From: Moritella dasanensis ArB 0140
GTDB taxonomy: Bacteria; Pseudomonadota; Gammaproteobacteria; Enterobacterales; Moritellaceae
Direction: 5' to 3'
Length of the DNA stretch: 46,863 bases
Assembly (NCBI RefSeq): GCF_000276805.1
Contig: NZ_AKXQ01000034.1
Span: forward strand, 1 to 46,863
The position numbers and the translations under genes were made by a program. This document shows positions 25,017 through 33,882 of this stretch, one piece after another. The stretch's first letter is position 1, and every line of letters starts with the position of its first letter. The notes below the pieces were generated by a model. It was not told the origin of the DNA. It saw only the letters and a program-made list of their open reading frames with translations, and searched no databases.

Positions 25017-25259
25017 GATGATTTGATCTCAGTTTGAGTAGTCGTTTAGGACTCGGCTCTAAATAGCGGTAATGCTGTAAATAACGCAATCGGCAATTTT
25101 AACAGGTTATCGAGGCAGTAAACAAACTCTAACCGCAACAAAATTTATGCAAATAATATTCACAGCCCCATCAATCGAATAAATATTGCCTAAACTAGAT
25201 CGTAACAGTATAAAAAATAGTTATATTTATACCTAACCCACATACAAGGAGAGTCTATT

Positions 25260-25982
25260 GTGGAACCAGTTAATCCAGCTATAGCGGCATTTTTACCGAA
25301 TGAAGTTCAGGATATGTTCTTCCCTTATGCCAGTGTCATGCTTGCACCTTTGTTACTCAACTTAGTCATAGGTTTTGCCTTGTCTTGGGTTATTGGTGTG
25401 CATTTCCGCTATTTTGCTTCTTCGTTTTGTAACCGCCAAGATTTCTCTCGTTTATTTCCGCTACTCATGCTCACCGTGATCCTGATTATTTCCATTGTTA
25501 AAGCGTCACTGGCATTAGCATTAGGCCTCGTTGGGGCGTTATCAATCGTGCGTTTCCGTACTCCGATCAAAGAACCTGAAGAGTTGCTGTATTTGTTTTT
25601 AAATATTGGTATCGCCGTTGCCCTTGGCGCAGGACAAACCATCGCGGCCATCTCGGCTTGTATTACCACATTAATATTAGTGAGTTTTATCAAACACTCG
25701 AAAACCGAGCATCATGGTGAAAAAGGGATTTTCTTATCACTGCGCCACCAACATGAGGGAGAAGATGAAGTTAGTATCAGTGAACTCCAAAAAATATTTA
25801 CCAAGCATACCACCCGCAGCGATCTGCGACGGTACGACCATGAACAAAAACTAATTGAAGCCACCTTCTTCATTTCGTTCGCCAACAGTGAGCATTTAGA
25901 TAACTTATTTGAAGCGTTGAAACTGCGCTATCCCGGCGTATCGTTATCATTACTCGAGCAACATAATATTGCTGGAGTGTAA
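25260..25982 (+). CDS. DUF4956 membrane protein
   Basis: The 240-residue protein has about four membrane segments in residues 22-155 (PLLLNLVIGFALSWVIGVHF, LLMLTVILIISIVKASLALA, LFLNIGIAVALGAG, ISACITTLILVSF). The family signature GLVGALSIVRFRTPIKEPEEL lies between helices. A cytoplasmic domain of about 80 residues follows. DUF4956 proteins are consistently encoded beside CotH and VTC-type proteins, as here. The start is GTG at 25260 with AAGGAG nine bases upstream. It is the first gene of a four-gene unit; the next gene starts 2 bp after its stop. A role in membrane export or sensing for the unit is inference. Confidence 0.8.
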   Translation: MEPVNPAIAAFLPNEVQDMFFPYASVMLAPLLLNLVIGFALSWVIGVHFRYFASSFCNRQDFSRLFPLLMLTVILIISIVKASLALALGLVGALSIVRFRTPIKEPEELLYLFLNIGIAVALGAGQTIAAISACITTLILVSFIKHSKTEHHGEKGIFLSLRHQHEGEDEVSISELQKIFTKHTTRSDLRRYDHEQKLIEATFFISFANSEHLDNLFEALKLRYPGVSLSLLEQHNIAGV

Positions 25983-25984
25983 CT

Positions 25985-28600
25985 ATGATCCTATCCGAGA
26001 ACCGGTCGCGGTTTGCTAAACGCGACCGCTGGTATACGATTGGCGGAATATTACTGGTTTTATTCTTTGTCACGCCATCACCAAGTAGCATTAAAATCAT
26101 GTTGGTTGAGCATGGCTTTGTCGCTCACAGTACTGATAGCAGCGCGAAACAAGCTCAATTAATCGATGCGCTGATTGATGCGCCAATGAAATACCTGAAT
26201 GCCGATACCAATATTCCTCAGTTACAACTGGACATTAAATATCAAGATTGGATGCGCATAGTTGCCGACCGTAAACAAGCATTACAAGCAGGTCAGATCC
26301 CTGACCAACGCGCTGAAGTAAAAGCCAGTGTTAGCTATGAAGAAAATAAATACAGCGCAAAAGTACGTCTACAAGGCGATTTACTTGATCATGTTGCAGG
26401 GCCACAGCGCTGGTCGTTACGGGTAGAATTAAAAGGTAAAAGCAGTCTACTAAAAGTAAAACGATTTGCCCTACTCAGCCCCAATGTACGTGGTAATCAT
26501 GCCCCCTTGTTGTTTAGTAAAACCTTAGACATCGCCGGCTTCGATATCATTTCACCGCAACATATCCCGGTAAATCTCACAGTGAACGGAACACCATGGG
26601 GTTTAATGTTATTGGAAGAAGTCTTTGCCAAAGAATTACTGGCCAATAACAACCGCACCGAAGGCCTGATTGTTAAGTTAGAACAAGCTACGCTTAATGA
26701 AAAAAACAGCCAACTACATAAGGTCTTCCGCCCTAAAGTATTTCAACAAAGCGATGCGATTAGTGATCCGAGCTTAAATCAGCAGCGCAAGATCGCACTC
26801 ACCTTACTCAGTGATTTTCTCAATCAGCGTCGCAGTGCATCCGATGTCTTTGATAGTCGTAAGCTGGGCCAATACATCGCGACCGTCGATCTCTGGTCTG
26901 CCTGGCATGCCTTTAGTTGGAACAACTTACGTTTCTACTACAACCCGCATACCGCTAAACTTGAACCGATTCAAAGTGATGAAGCTTTATCACCAGTAGC
27001 AGATAAAATCTTATTACAACCAGTGAGTGCCCAGTTCCCACTGATCCAAGCCATGCTTGCCGATACCAAGGTGCAAGAGCAATACGATCAAGCACTCAAC
27101 CATCTGCTCACGTTAGTCAATAACAAACAACTGCCCGATCAGTTAGCAGCATTACAGCAGCAAATACTCAAAAAAATGCAGCATGGTTCGCCACTACTGC
27201 AAGGGTATAGCTTTGATAGTTTAACCGCGCACGCACAGTGTTTAGCACGAGGTTGTCGTGATTTACCGACAATGCCGACCGCTTGGCACCGTCACGTCAA
27301 TACATTTAGTGCCGAATTACCTTGGGATCTGGCGAGTCAATTCCGCTATAGCAATAATCAAAAGCAACTGCAATTACGTAATAATAACCAAGCACCTATC
27401 TCGATCATCGATTTAATTGTCAGTGATAAATGGGGCAGTGAAATTAGTTTAACCGACGCCCCTGAATTACCTTTTACCCTCGCGAGTAATCAAGCGGATA
27501 GCAGTTTAATAATTGCGCATCGTGGCGCTTACAATATTAAATTACTTACTCGTCAGGGTGATAAAAAACTGCAAACTTATCGCTTCCAACTGGGTGAATC
27601 AGCCACCAGTTTCCTACCGCGTCCCTTACCCATGCAGCAAGAAGCGGATGTACTGGCTAATTACCCTTTCATTCAAATACAGCAGGATGGTTGGTACTTT
27701 AAACCAGGAAACTGGCACATTAACGATTACTTGATCACCCCAGCTGATACGCGGGTATACATCCCCGAAAATACCCATTTACGCTTTAGCAAAAAAGCGG
27801 GGATGCTTATTTTTGGCCAACTTGATATCGAAGGCAGTCAACAATCACCAGTCACGTTAACACCCAGCAATAATAAAACATGGCAAGGCATTGCGGTATT
27901 CGGTGCGGGCAGTAAATCAACCATCCAACATTTGGATATGGCAAAAAGTACCAGTCCCAAGCAAGGTAATTGGCAACCAAGAGGCGCGTTGTATATGTAC
28001 GATGTCGATCTCGATGCCAGCAATATAACGCTACGTGACAATCGCTCTGAAGATGCATTGAACATGATCAACAGTACCTTTAATTTAGCCAGATTGGTCA
28101 TCGAAAATGCTTACTCTGATGGTTTTGATTGTGACTTTTGTCAGGGCAAGATCAGTGACAGTCAATTCAATACGGTGGGCGTTAGATCGGGAGGGGACGC
28201 CATCGATATTAGTGGTTCTCGCATCATAGTACGTAATAGCCAATTTAGTCAGATCCGTGACAAAGCCATTTCAGCCGGAGAACACAGTGATGTCGATGCC
28301 GCTAATATCCAAGTAAATAGCGCGGCGTTTGGCATTGTGGCCAAAGATGGTTCACAGGTGGTTGCCGACAATATAACGGCTGTCGATATTAAACATTACC
28401 TGTTCATGGCTTACATGAAAAAGCCCTTCTTTGGTGGTGCCAACCTACAAGCGTCTAACTTTAGCTGTGATAACTGCAGTGACATCAGCATGCTGCAAAA
28501 AAATAACGTACTGATTTTAGATGGCCAGCAACAGATGGCGAAGAAATTAAACGTGAAGAAACTTTACACTAGCTCTATGCGCTCGGACAAACCAAAATGA
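25985..28600 (+). CDS. CotH-like protein with C-terminal right-handed beta-helix
   Basis: This 871-residue protein has one N-terminal anchor helix (about 17-33), so most of it is outside the inner membrane. A CotH-type kinase-like domain spans about 70-430 (VRLQGDLLDHV, WSLRVELKGKS, YYNPHTAKLEPIQSDEAL). After a beta linker there is a right-handed beta-helix (about 580-840; ITLRDNRSEDALNMINS, GGDAIDISGS, NSQFSQIRDKAIS). CotH domains are atypical kinases that phosphorylate spore-coat proteins in Bacillus. The beta-helix suggests binding of a polysaccharide or surface layer. The kinase residues are not clear to me by eye. It overlaps the VTC gene by 4 bp (ATGA). Confidence 0.72.
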   Translation: MILSENRSRFAKRDRWYTIGGILLVLFFVTPSPSSIKIMLVEHGFVAHSTDSSAKQAQLIDALIDAPMKYLNADTNIPQLQLDIKYQDWMRIVADRKQALQAGQIPDQRAEVKASVSYEENKYSAKVRLQGDLLDHVAGPQRWSLRVELKGKSSLLKVKRFALLSPNVRGNHAPLLFSKTLDIAGFDIISPQHIPVNLTVNGTPWGLMLLEEVFAKELLANNNRTEGLIVKLEQATLNEKNSQLHKVFRPKVFQQSDAISDPSLNQQRKIALTLLSDFLNQRRSASDVFDSRKLGQYIATVDLWSAWHAFSWNNLRFYYNPHTAKLEPIQSDEALSPVADKILLQPVSAQFPLIQAMLADTKVQEQYDQALNHLLTLVNNKQLPDQLAALQQQILKKMQHGSPLLQGYSFDSLTAHAQCLARGCRDLPTMPTAWHRHVNTFSAELPWDLASQFRYSNNQKQLQLRNNNQAPISIIDLIVSDKWGSEISLTDAPELPFTLASNQADSSLIIAHRGAYNIKLLTRQGDKKLQTYRFQLGESATSFLPRPLPMQQEADVLANYPFIQIQQDGWYFKPGNWHINDYLITPADTRVYIPENTHLRFSKKAGMLIFGQLDIEGSQQSPVTLTPSNNKTWQGIAVFGAGSKSTIQHLDMAKSTSPKQGNWQPRGALYMYDVDLDASNITLRDNRSEDALNMINSTFNLARLVIENAYSDGFDCDFCQGKISDSQFNTVGVRSGGDAIDISGSRIIVRNSQFSQIRDKAISAGEHSDVDAANIQVNSAAFGIVAKDGSQVVADNITAVDIKHYLFMAYMKKPFFGGANLQASNFSCDNCSDISMLQKNNVLILDGQQQMAKKLNVKKLYTSSMRSDKPK

Positions 28601-29277
28601 CCCCAGATTATCGCTTTGAAGTTAAAATACCGATCCCACTTAATCGTTTAGAGTACATGCTATCGTGGTTAAGACTGTCATCGATGGGATTTCGTCAGCA
28701 TCACCCTGACCAACATGTGAATAGCGTGTATTTTGACAGTCACCAAATGGCGTGTTTTGCCGAAAATCTTACCGGTATTAGCAACCGTAATAAAATGCGT
28801 ATCCGTTGGTATCACGATATTACCAACGCAGGTAAGGCCCAGCTGGAATTTAAACAGCGGCGCAGCGGTAAAGGCTGCAAGGTTATTTATCCTTTACAGC
28901 TGAACTTTGATGATCCCGATATCACCTGGTCAGAACATATTAAACACTGCCAATCGCAATTATCGCTGCAAGCACTGTCAGAATGGGACAGCCAAACGTA
29001 TCCAATATTACTCGGTCGCTATAAGCGCCAGTACTTAGTCAGCTTTTGTGGTCGCATACGCGCAACGCTCGATAGTAATATGGAAGTGTACGATCAACGC
29101 TATTGGAGTAAACCCAATACCACTCGGTCACGCAGAATGGGCGATTATGTATTGCTGGAATTAAAATGCCAAGACCAACACGAACGCTTGCTCAGTGAGT
29201 TAGTGAGCCGATGTCCACTCAACCCATCTCGACACTCAAAATACGTCAACGGTGTAAGGCATATGATCTATGTATAA
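28597..29277 (+). CDS. VTC-domain protein (polyphosphate polymerase-like, TTM fold)
   Basis: The 226-residue protein shows the tunnel-fold pattern of VTC/triphosphate-tunnel enzymes: RFEVKIPIP at the start (R-x-E-x-K), VNSVYFDSHQMACFAENL, a basic strand MRIRWYH, LEFKQRRSGKG, and a late LLELKCQ. In yeast Vtc4 this domain makes polyphosphate from ATP; bacterial members with CotH and DUF4956 are annotated polyphosphate polymerase-like. It has no membrane segment. Its ATG overlaps the CotH stop (ATGA) and its own stop overlaps the next gene by 8 bp, so the unit is tightly coupled. The true product is untested. Confidence 0.8.
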   Translation: MTPDYRFEVKIPIPLNRLEYMLSWLRLSSMGFRQHHPDQHVNSVYFDSHQMACFAENLTGISNRNKMRIRWYHDITNAGKAQLEFKQRRSGKGCKVIYPLQLNFDDPDITWSEHIKHCQSQLSLQALSEWDSQTYPILLGRYKRQYLVSFCGRIRATLDSNMEVYDQRYWSKPNTTRSRRMGDYVLLELKCQDQHERLLSELVSRCPLNPSRHSKYVNGVRHMIYV

Positions 29278-31447
29278 TTATATCAGCAACGCCTGTTATG
29301 GGTTAATTACGTTCATCATGTCAACATCGATAGCGGTTAGCCAAGTATATCCGTCAGCGGGTACCGCATGGGTCATTAATGGTCAACAACAAGCGGCGCT
29401 AGCACCTGATTGGCAGCAGCAATTTGATTCAGCCAGCGCAGTATCCCAATGGGAAGATGAGCATGCAGATATCAGTATTGGCGGAAGCTATAATCAATAT
29501 GAAGCAAAAAAAATTACCCAACTCGGTTACATGTATAGCCAAAAACTCGAGTGGGTGATGGGCGAAAAAGAACAACAATTACGCCTGTGGATGGCAGAGC
29601 AGCAGCAAGACTATGAATCTCTGTTTCTACACTTTCAACACGACACCCAATTTGAGATACCGACCAACAAACATGCTTTACATACCCCACTTTACGGTAT
29701 GCCCGAATTCGTTGCGATTCAACAAACCTCAACACTGACGCAGCAGGGACAAATAACACGCCTTAACATGCCAATGCAAACAGCATTGCCACTCGAAAAT
29801 AATCAAACCTTCTATGTATTTTCATCCGAAAAATTAACTGGACTGGATATTGAATTCACGGGGAAGAAATTAGCGAAGGCCAACATAACTATTGCCCATG
29901 CCAGCCAAGACTTCAGCAGTAAGTCGCTAGAATATGCTTGGCAACCACTATCAACACAACCCTTATCAGCAACATTAAATAGCCGTTGGTCACTGCCCAC
30001 AAGTTGGCCTCGAGTCGCTATTTCACCGCAACTCAGCGCGCAATTAGGCGGTCAACTGGCGATTAAAAATGCGCGTTTTTACATTTTAAAAATAACCGTT
30101 AATCATTTAGATTCTGAGGCAAAGCTTACAAAAATACGCTTACCGAGCTGGTATCAATTTAGCCAAAAAGCATCTAAACACTATGTCACTATCCCCGGTT
30201 GGGATCCGCTTAACGATAGCAACAAAGACGGTTATATTGATGATCGTGAATACCAACAACGCTCGAACCGCAACGCCAGCGCTCGCTTACCATATCAAGC
30301 GCGCTTGATCCCATTAGGTCGAATGTGGAGTGAAGGTTCATCATTTTGTTATGTAAATCTATTCTCTACTGATAACCGGGTGTTGTTAAGTAATTTCCTA
30401 CAGCAGCGTTGGCAGCAACAGGGTCAACAAGGCGCTTATAATGACTCCCTTTTCCACGTACCCAATCATTCTCAATTTCCAACTGTGAGTGGTGGCCAGA
30501 TTCTTGAGTTACAAATGCCGGTGCGACAAGCAGGTGCATTTTATTGGCAGAGTCTCAGTGCTTTTAATAAGGGTTTACAAGGATCCAATCAACAAGCTTG
30601 GGTTGGTGCCAACATATCTGATTTAAACCTGTTCACCGAACCCGGTTTACAGCCTTTAACCGACGGCTTTAATTTCTTTGTCCGCGAAGATTATATTCAC
30701 CCCAGTCTTGGGTTATCTGAACAGCGTGGATTACTACAGCGCTGGGAACACTTTGCATTAAGTGCGCAAGGTAAGCGCAGTGTATTGATGGCGCATATGC
30801 GTAAAGGCGGTAAAGTACGCTGGCATGGAGACAGTAAAGTTAACTGGCAACACGACCAGACCACCAACCTGGCTATCTTTTACCTGTTAAATAATCCGCA
30901 ATTAGATTTTTATCAACAATGGAATCATAGTTTCTATTACTCCAGTAAAAATACCCGCGACGATAACTACTATCAAGCCGGTATTCCTCATAATGTTGCC
31001 TATCAACCAACCGCCATGCTGCAACAGGATCTTGGCAAACCCATTTCAGCGCCCGCTAATTATCCCGCCGTTGAATACCGAGATAAAGCCAATAAGCCAC
31101 TGGCATTAAGCAGCGATTCGCAGCTCACCCTGAATAAAAAAACATTAACCATCACACCAAGCCATTGGTTTTATCTCTACCGCAAAACGTCTCTTACGCT
31201 GCCATGGAAAAACGCAGCACCGCAAGAAGCCGTTATTGCACGACAATATCAGCAAGGATTAATCCTCTACTACACCGACCGTCATGGTAAAAACAAAAAA
31301 TTTAGTGAACAAGCCTCTACGACCGTTGATTTACCCGGTCAATACCGCAGGCTGAATGCGGATGGCAGTCTTGGTCAGGTTATGAATAAGATCACCTTAA
31401 CGGGTTATCAAGGGGTCATCTTGATCCCAGAAAAGCCGTCAACATAA
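29270..31447 (+). CDS. Secreted glycoside-hydrolase-like protein
   Basis: The 725-residue protein has an N-terminal signal-like helix (about 10-25, YGLITFIMSTSIAVSQ). A beta-rich domain follows (about 50-290), then an EF-hand/dockerin-type calcium loop at about 318 (DSNKDGYIDDREY). A TIM-barrel-like region comes next (PTVSGGQILELQ, TDGFNFFVREDYIHPSLG, AHMRKGGKVRW). The C-terminal beta domain ends LNADGSLGQVMNKITL then GYQGVILIP, as in putative glycosidases that close exopolysaccharide operons. No catalytic pair can be assigned with confidence. It is the last gene of the CotH unit, followed by a terminator. This reading is by overall pattern only. Confidence 0.5.
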   Translation: MYNYISNACYGLITFIMSTSIAVSQVYPSAGTAWVINGQQQAALAPDWQQQFDSASAVSQWEDEHADISIGGSYNQYEAKKITQLGYMYSQKLEWVMGEKEQQLRLWMAEQQQDYESLFLHFQHDTQFEIPTNKHALHTPLYGMPEFVAIQQTSTLTQQGQITRLNMPMQTALPLENNQTFYVFSSEKLTGLDIEFTGKKLAKANITIAHASQDFSSKSLEYAWQPLSTQPLSATLNSRWSLPTSWPRVAISPQLSAQLGGQLAIKNARFYILKITVNHLDSEAKLTKIRLPSWYQFSQKASKHYVTIPGWDPLNDSNKDGYIDDREYQQRSNRNASARLPYQARLIPLGRMWSEGSSFCYVNLFSTDNRVLLSNFLQQRWQQQGQQGAYNDSLFHVPNHSQFPTVSGGQILELQMPVRQAGAFYWQSLSAFNKGLQGSNQQAWVGANISDLNLFTEPGLQPLTDGFNFFVREDYIHPSLGLSEQRGLLQRWEHFALSAQGKRSVLMAHMRKGGKVRWHGDSKVNWQHDQTTNLAIFYLLNNPQLDFYQQWNHSFYYSSKNTRDDNYYQAGIPHNVAYQPTAMLQQDLGKPISAPANYPAVEYRDKANKPLALSSDSQLTLNKKTLTITPSHWFYLYRKTSLTLPWKNAAPQEAVIARQYQQGLILYYTDRHGKNKKFSEQASTTVDLPGQYRRLNADGSLGQVMNKITLTGYQGVILIPEKPST

Positions 31448-31459
31448 AATAAAATCAAC

Positions 31460-31489
31460 CGAATACACAATTTCAGGTGTATTCGTTTT
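31460..31489 (+). terminator. Terminator of the DUF4956-CotH-VTC unit
   Basis: CGAATACAC (31460-31468) pairs with GTGTATTCG (31477-31485), followed by TTTTAAAA. It lies 13 bp after the last stop of the unit. Confidence 0.8.
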
Positions 31490-31567
31490 AAAACTGAGTT
31501 ACCTTAACGTAACTCAAAGTATAAGTAACATTAATTTTCGATAGCCGATAGCGCTTAAGCAGGATGC

Positions 31568-32062
31568 ATGCAAACAATGACCGAGCAAGATGTAATTGAC
31601 CAAGAACTCACTGAACAACAGATGTTAGATTTCATCAGTGATATGTTTATGAACCAAATGCCATTTAATGATTTACTGGGTATGCGGATCACCAGTTACA
31701 CCACTGACAGCATCGAGTTACGTATCAACATGGATGATAAGTTAATCGGTAATCCGATCCGAAAAATACTCCACGGCGGTGTAACGGCCAGTCTGCTTGA
31801 TGTCGCTGGCGGCATGTTAGTCGCGGCGGCAGCTATTCCACAAATGGAAATTAAAAGTGCAGAAAACTTCCACAAAAATCTTAAATCACTGGGCACTATC
31901 GATCTGCGAGTCGATTACTTACGTCCTGGCTGGGGTGATGAATTTACCGCGACAGCGCAGATTATTCGTTCCGGTAACAAAGTAGCCGTCACGCGGATGG
32001 AACTACACAATCAAGAGGGAGTGCATATTGCCTTTGGTACCGGTACCTATTTAGTTGGTTAA
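31568..32062 (+). CDS. yigI: YigI-type hotdog thioesterase
   Basis: The 164-residue protein is a PaaI/YigI-type hotdog fold protein. It has FNDLLGMRITSYTTDSIELR, the active-site loop GNPIRKILHGGVTASLLDVAGG with HGG, and the late strands RVDYLRPGWG and VAFGTGTYLVG-like IAFGTGTY. Such enzymes hydrolyse acyl-CoA. It is followed after about 96 bp by rarD; E. coli has the same pair. The upstream ATG at 31568 gives MQTMTEQD; the second ATG three codons on is also possible. Confidence 0.85.
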   Translation: MQTMTEQDVIDQELTEQQMLDFISDMFMNQMPFNDLLGMRITSYTTDSIELRINMDDKLIGNPIRKILHGGVTASLLDVAGGMLVAAAAIPQMEIKSAENFHKNLKSLGTIDLRVDYLRPGWGDEFTATAQIIRSGNKVAVTRMELHNQEGVHIAFGTGTYLVG

Positions 32063-32158
32063 CCAATCGCAAAGATAATTAATATCACTATCGCTGATTA
32101 TCCATCATTGTTATGCTGGCCGACCTATTTATTCCTATAAAAATCGCTGGCATAACCA

Positions 32159-33064
32159 ATGACAACCAACAATGATACTAAGCACGGCATAATATTCGCC
32201 ATTCTTGCTTATGTAATGTGGGGCATGGCTCCGCTCTATTTTAAACAATTACACCAAGTACCAGCCTATGAAATCCTAGCCCATCGCGCGCTCTGGTCAT
32301 GTATCCTCATTGCGGCATTGTTGAGCCTATTTAAATTATGGCCAATGGTAAAATCGGTATTATCCGTGCCTAAGAATGTATTATTACTGCTGTGCACATC
32401 ATTGCTGATCAGTGTTAACTGGTTAACTTACATTTGGGCAGTAAATAACGATCACTTGCTCGATGCCAGCTTAGGTTATTTTATTAACCCCATTATTAAC
32501 GTTTTTCTGGGTATGGTGTTTTTATCTGAAAGGTTGCGTAAGTTGCAGTGGGCAGCGATTTTATTGGCGGTGATCGGCATCTTAATTCAAGTTATCACGC
32601 TAGGCTACCTGCCTTGGGTGGCGTTGGTATTAAGTTGTAGCTTTGGTTTTTATGGGTTACTGCGTAAAAAGTTAAAACTCAATGCACTGGTTGGTCTGTT
32701 GATTGAAACCATTATCATGCTACCAATCGCGGCGACCTATTTGTTTATCTTTGCAGACTCTGCGACATCGGATCTAAGCGCTAATAGCCTACACCTTAAC
32801 TTGCTGTTACTCAGTGCCGCCTTTGTCACGACAATACCGTTACTATGCTTTAATCATGCAGCCGTACGCTTGCCGTTATCAACGTTAGGCTTCTTCCAAT
32901 ACATAGGTCCAACATTGATCTTTATCTTGGGTGTGACACTTTATGATGAAGTCGTTAATACAGAAACATTAATGACATTTGGATTTATTTGGGCTGCATT
33001 GGTGGTATTTAGTATCGATGGTTTTAAAAATAATCGCCATCAACGGGCAAAATTAAAATCTTAA
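32159..33064 (+). CDS. rarD: EamA-family transporter RarD
   Basis: The 301-residue protein has ten predicted membrane helices in the two-EamA-repeat layout. The RarD signature near the start is HGIIFAILAYVMWGMAPLYF, followed by EILAHRALWSC and DASLGYFINPIINVFLGMVF. Later segments include CFNHAAVRLPLSTLGFFQYIGPT. RarD was named from chloramphenicol resistance, but its natural substrate is unknown. The length is right. It pairs with yigI as in E. coli. Confidence 0.92.
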   Translation: MTTNNDTKHGIIFAILAYVMWGMAPLYFKQLHQVPAYEILAHRALWSCILIAALLSLFKLWPMVKSVLSVPKNVLLLLCTSLLISVNWLTYIWAVNNDHLLDASLGYFINPIINVFLGMVFLSERLRKLQWAAILLAVIGILIQVITLGYLPWVALVLSCSFGFYGLLRKKLKLNALVGLLIETIIMLPIAATYLFIFADSATSDLSANSLHLNLLLLSAAFVTTIPLLCFNHAAVRLPLSTLGFFQYIGPTLIFILGVTLYDEVVNTETLMTFGFIWAALVVFSIDGFKNNRHQRAKLKS

Positions 33065-33106
33065 TGGCGCAAGTCAAAATACGTATACAAGTATAACGTT
33101 AACCAT

Positions 33107-33136
33107 CAACACCCCGATCAGTTATTACGGGTGTTG
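33107..33136. terminator. Possible shared terminator between rarD and the CpcT-like gene
   Basis: CAACACCC pairs with GGGTGTTG across a 14-base loop between the two convergent stops. There is no strong U-tract, so activity is uncertain. Confidence 0.4.
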
Positions 33137-33139
33137 GTG

Positions 33140-33808
33140 TTATTCGCGATCAGCATAATCTTCAAGCTTCAAAAAAGTGATCGGTATATCCAGTCGACCC
33201 GGCACTAAATTGCCAAACTTATCATAACCGCCATCCAAAAATGACATATTCACTTCCGATACCGCAAAAAACGTCGTCATCAGTGGCATCCCTTGATGGG
33301 TAATACAAGAATCAACATCGGTCTCACCGACAAAGGTACTCGTGACCTTTAACTCAATCAATAATTCGCAATTATTGCTAATACTAAGCTGAGACTGAGT
33401 CAAACTGGCTAATACTTGCGGGAAATAATAAGCACCAGCAAAATCAGATGCACGTGGGATAGTGTAACTGTATAAACGAATCAAACCGTTGGGTGTAGCC
33501 ACAAGTTGCAAAATACGCTGGCGGAATGGCTTGTTTGGCGAGTCAATAATACGACTCTCGATGTACAGCCATTCACCATCAATGCGATCTTGCCAAATCG
33601 GCAGTATTTGCAAGCCGATGTTAACTGCTCGCCCTTGAATAATGTCGTTAGTCGATCTATGAGTACCAGCTAACCATTGCTTTAATAACACTGTATTTTC
33701 TGATTTAAATACAGCAGAATAAGCAAATGAGCTGAACAGACACATAAGCGCGACGATAGATCGTAATATCAAAATAACTCCCTGTAGCCACATCGGTAGC
33801 GCTAACAT
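33140..33808 (-). CDS. CpcT/CpeT-family chromophore-lyase-like exported protein
   Basis: The protein has about 222 residues with a signal-like N-terminus (GVILILRSIVALMCLFSSFAYSA). The rest follows the CpcT/CpeT beta-barrel pattern: LKQWLAGTHRSTNDIIQGR, WLYIESRI, KPFRQRILQLV and FVGETDVDSCITHQG. In cyanobacteria these proteins attach bilins to phycobiliproteins. This organism shows no phycobiliprotein genes here, so the fold is probably used for another ligand. The CpcT-like cysteine region (DSCITHQG) is kept. The real start may be a few codons further in. It converges with rarD and lies 75 bp after uvrD. Confidence 0.72.
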   Translation of the reverse strand: MLALPMWLQGVILILRSIVALMCLFSSFAYSAVFKSENTVLLKQWLAGTHRSTNDIIQGRAVNIGLQILPIWQDRIDGEWLYIESRIIDSPNKPFRQRILQLVATPNGLIRLYSYTIPRASDFAGAYYFPQVLASLTQSQLSISNNCELLIELKVTSTFVGETDVDSCITHQGMPLMTTFFAVSEVNMSFLDGGYDKFGNLVPGRLDIPITFLKLEDYADRE

Positions 33809-33882
33809 CCAAGTTAGCGTGCAGTATGCAGTGATACTATCCTAAAAAATCGCGCAACTATACTACAAAAAGTTGAATCTGA

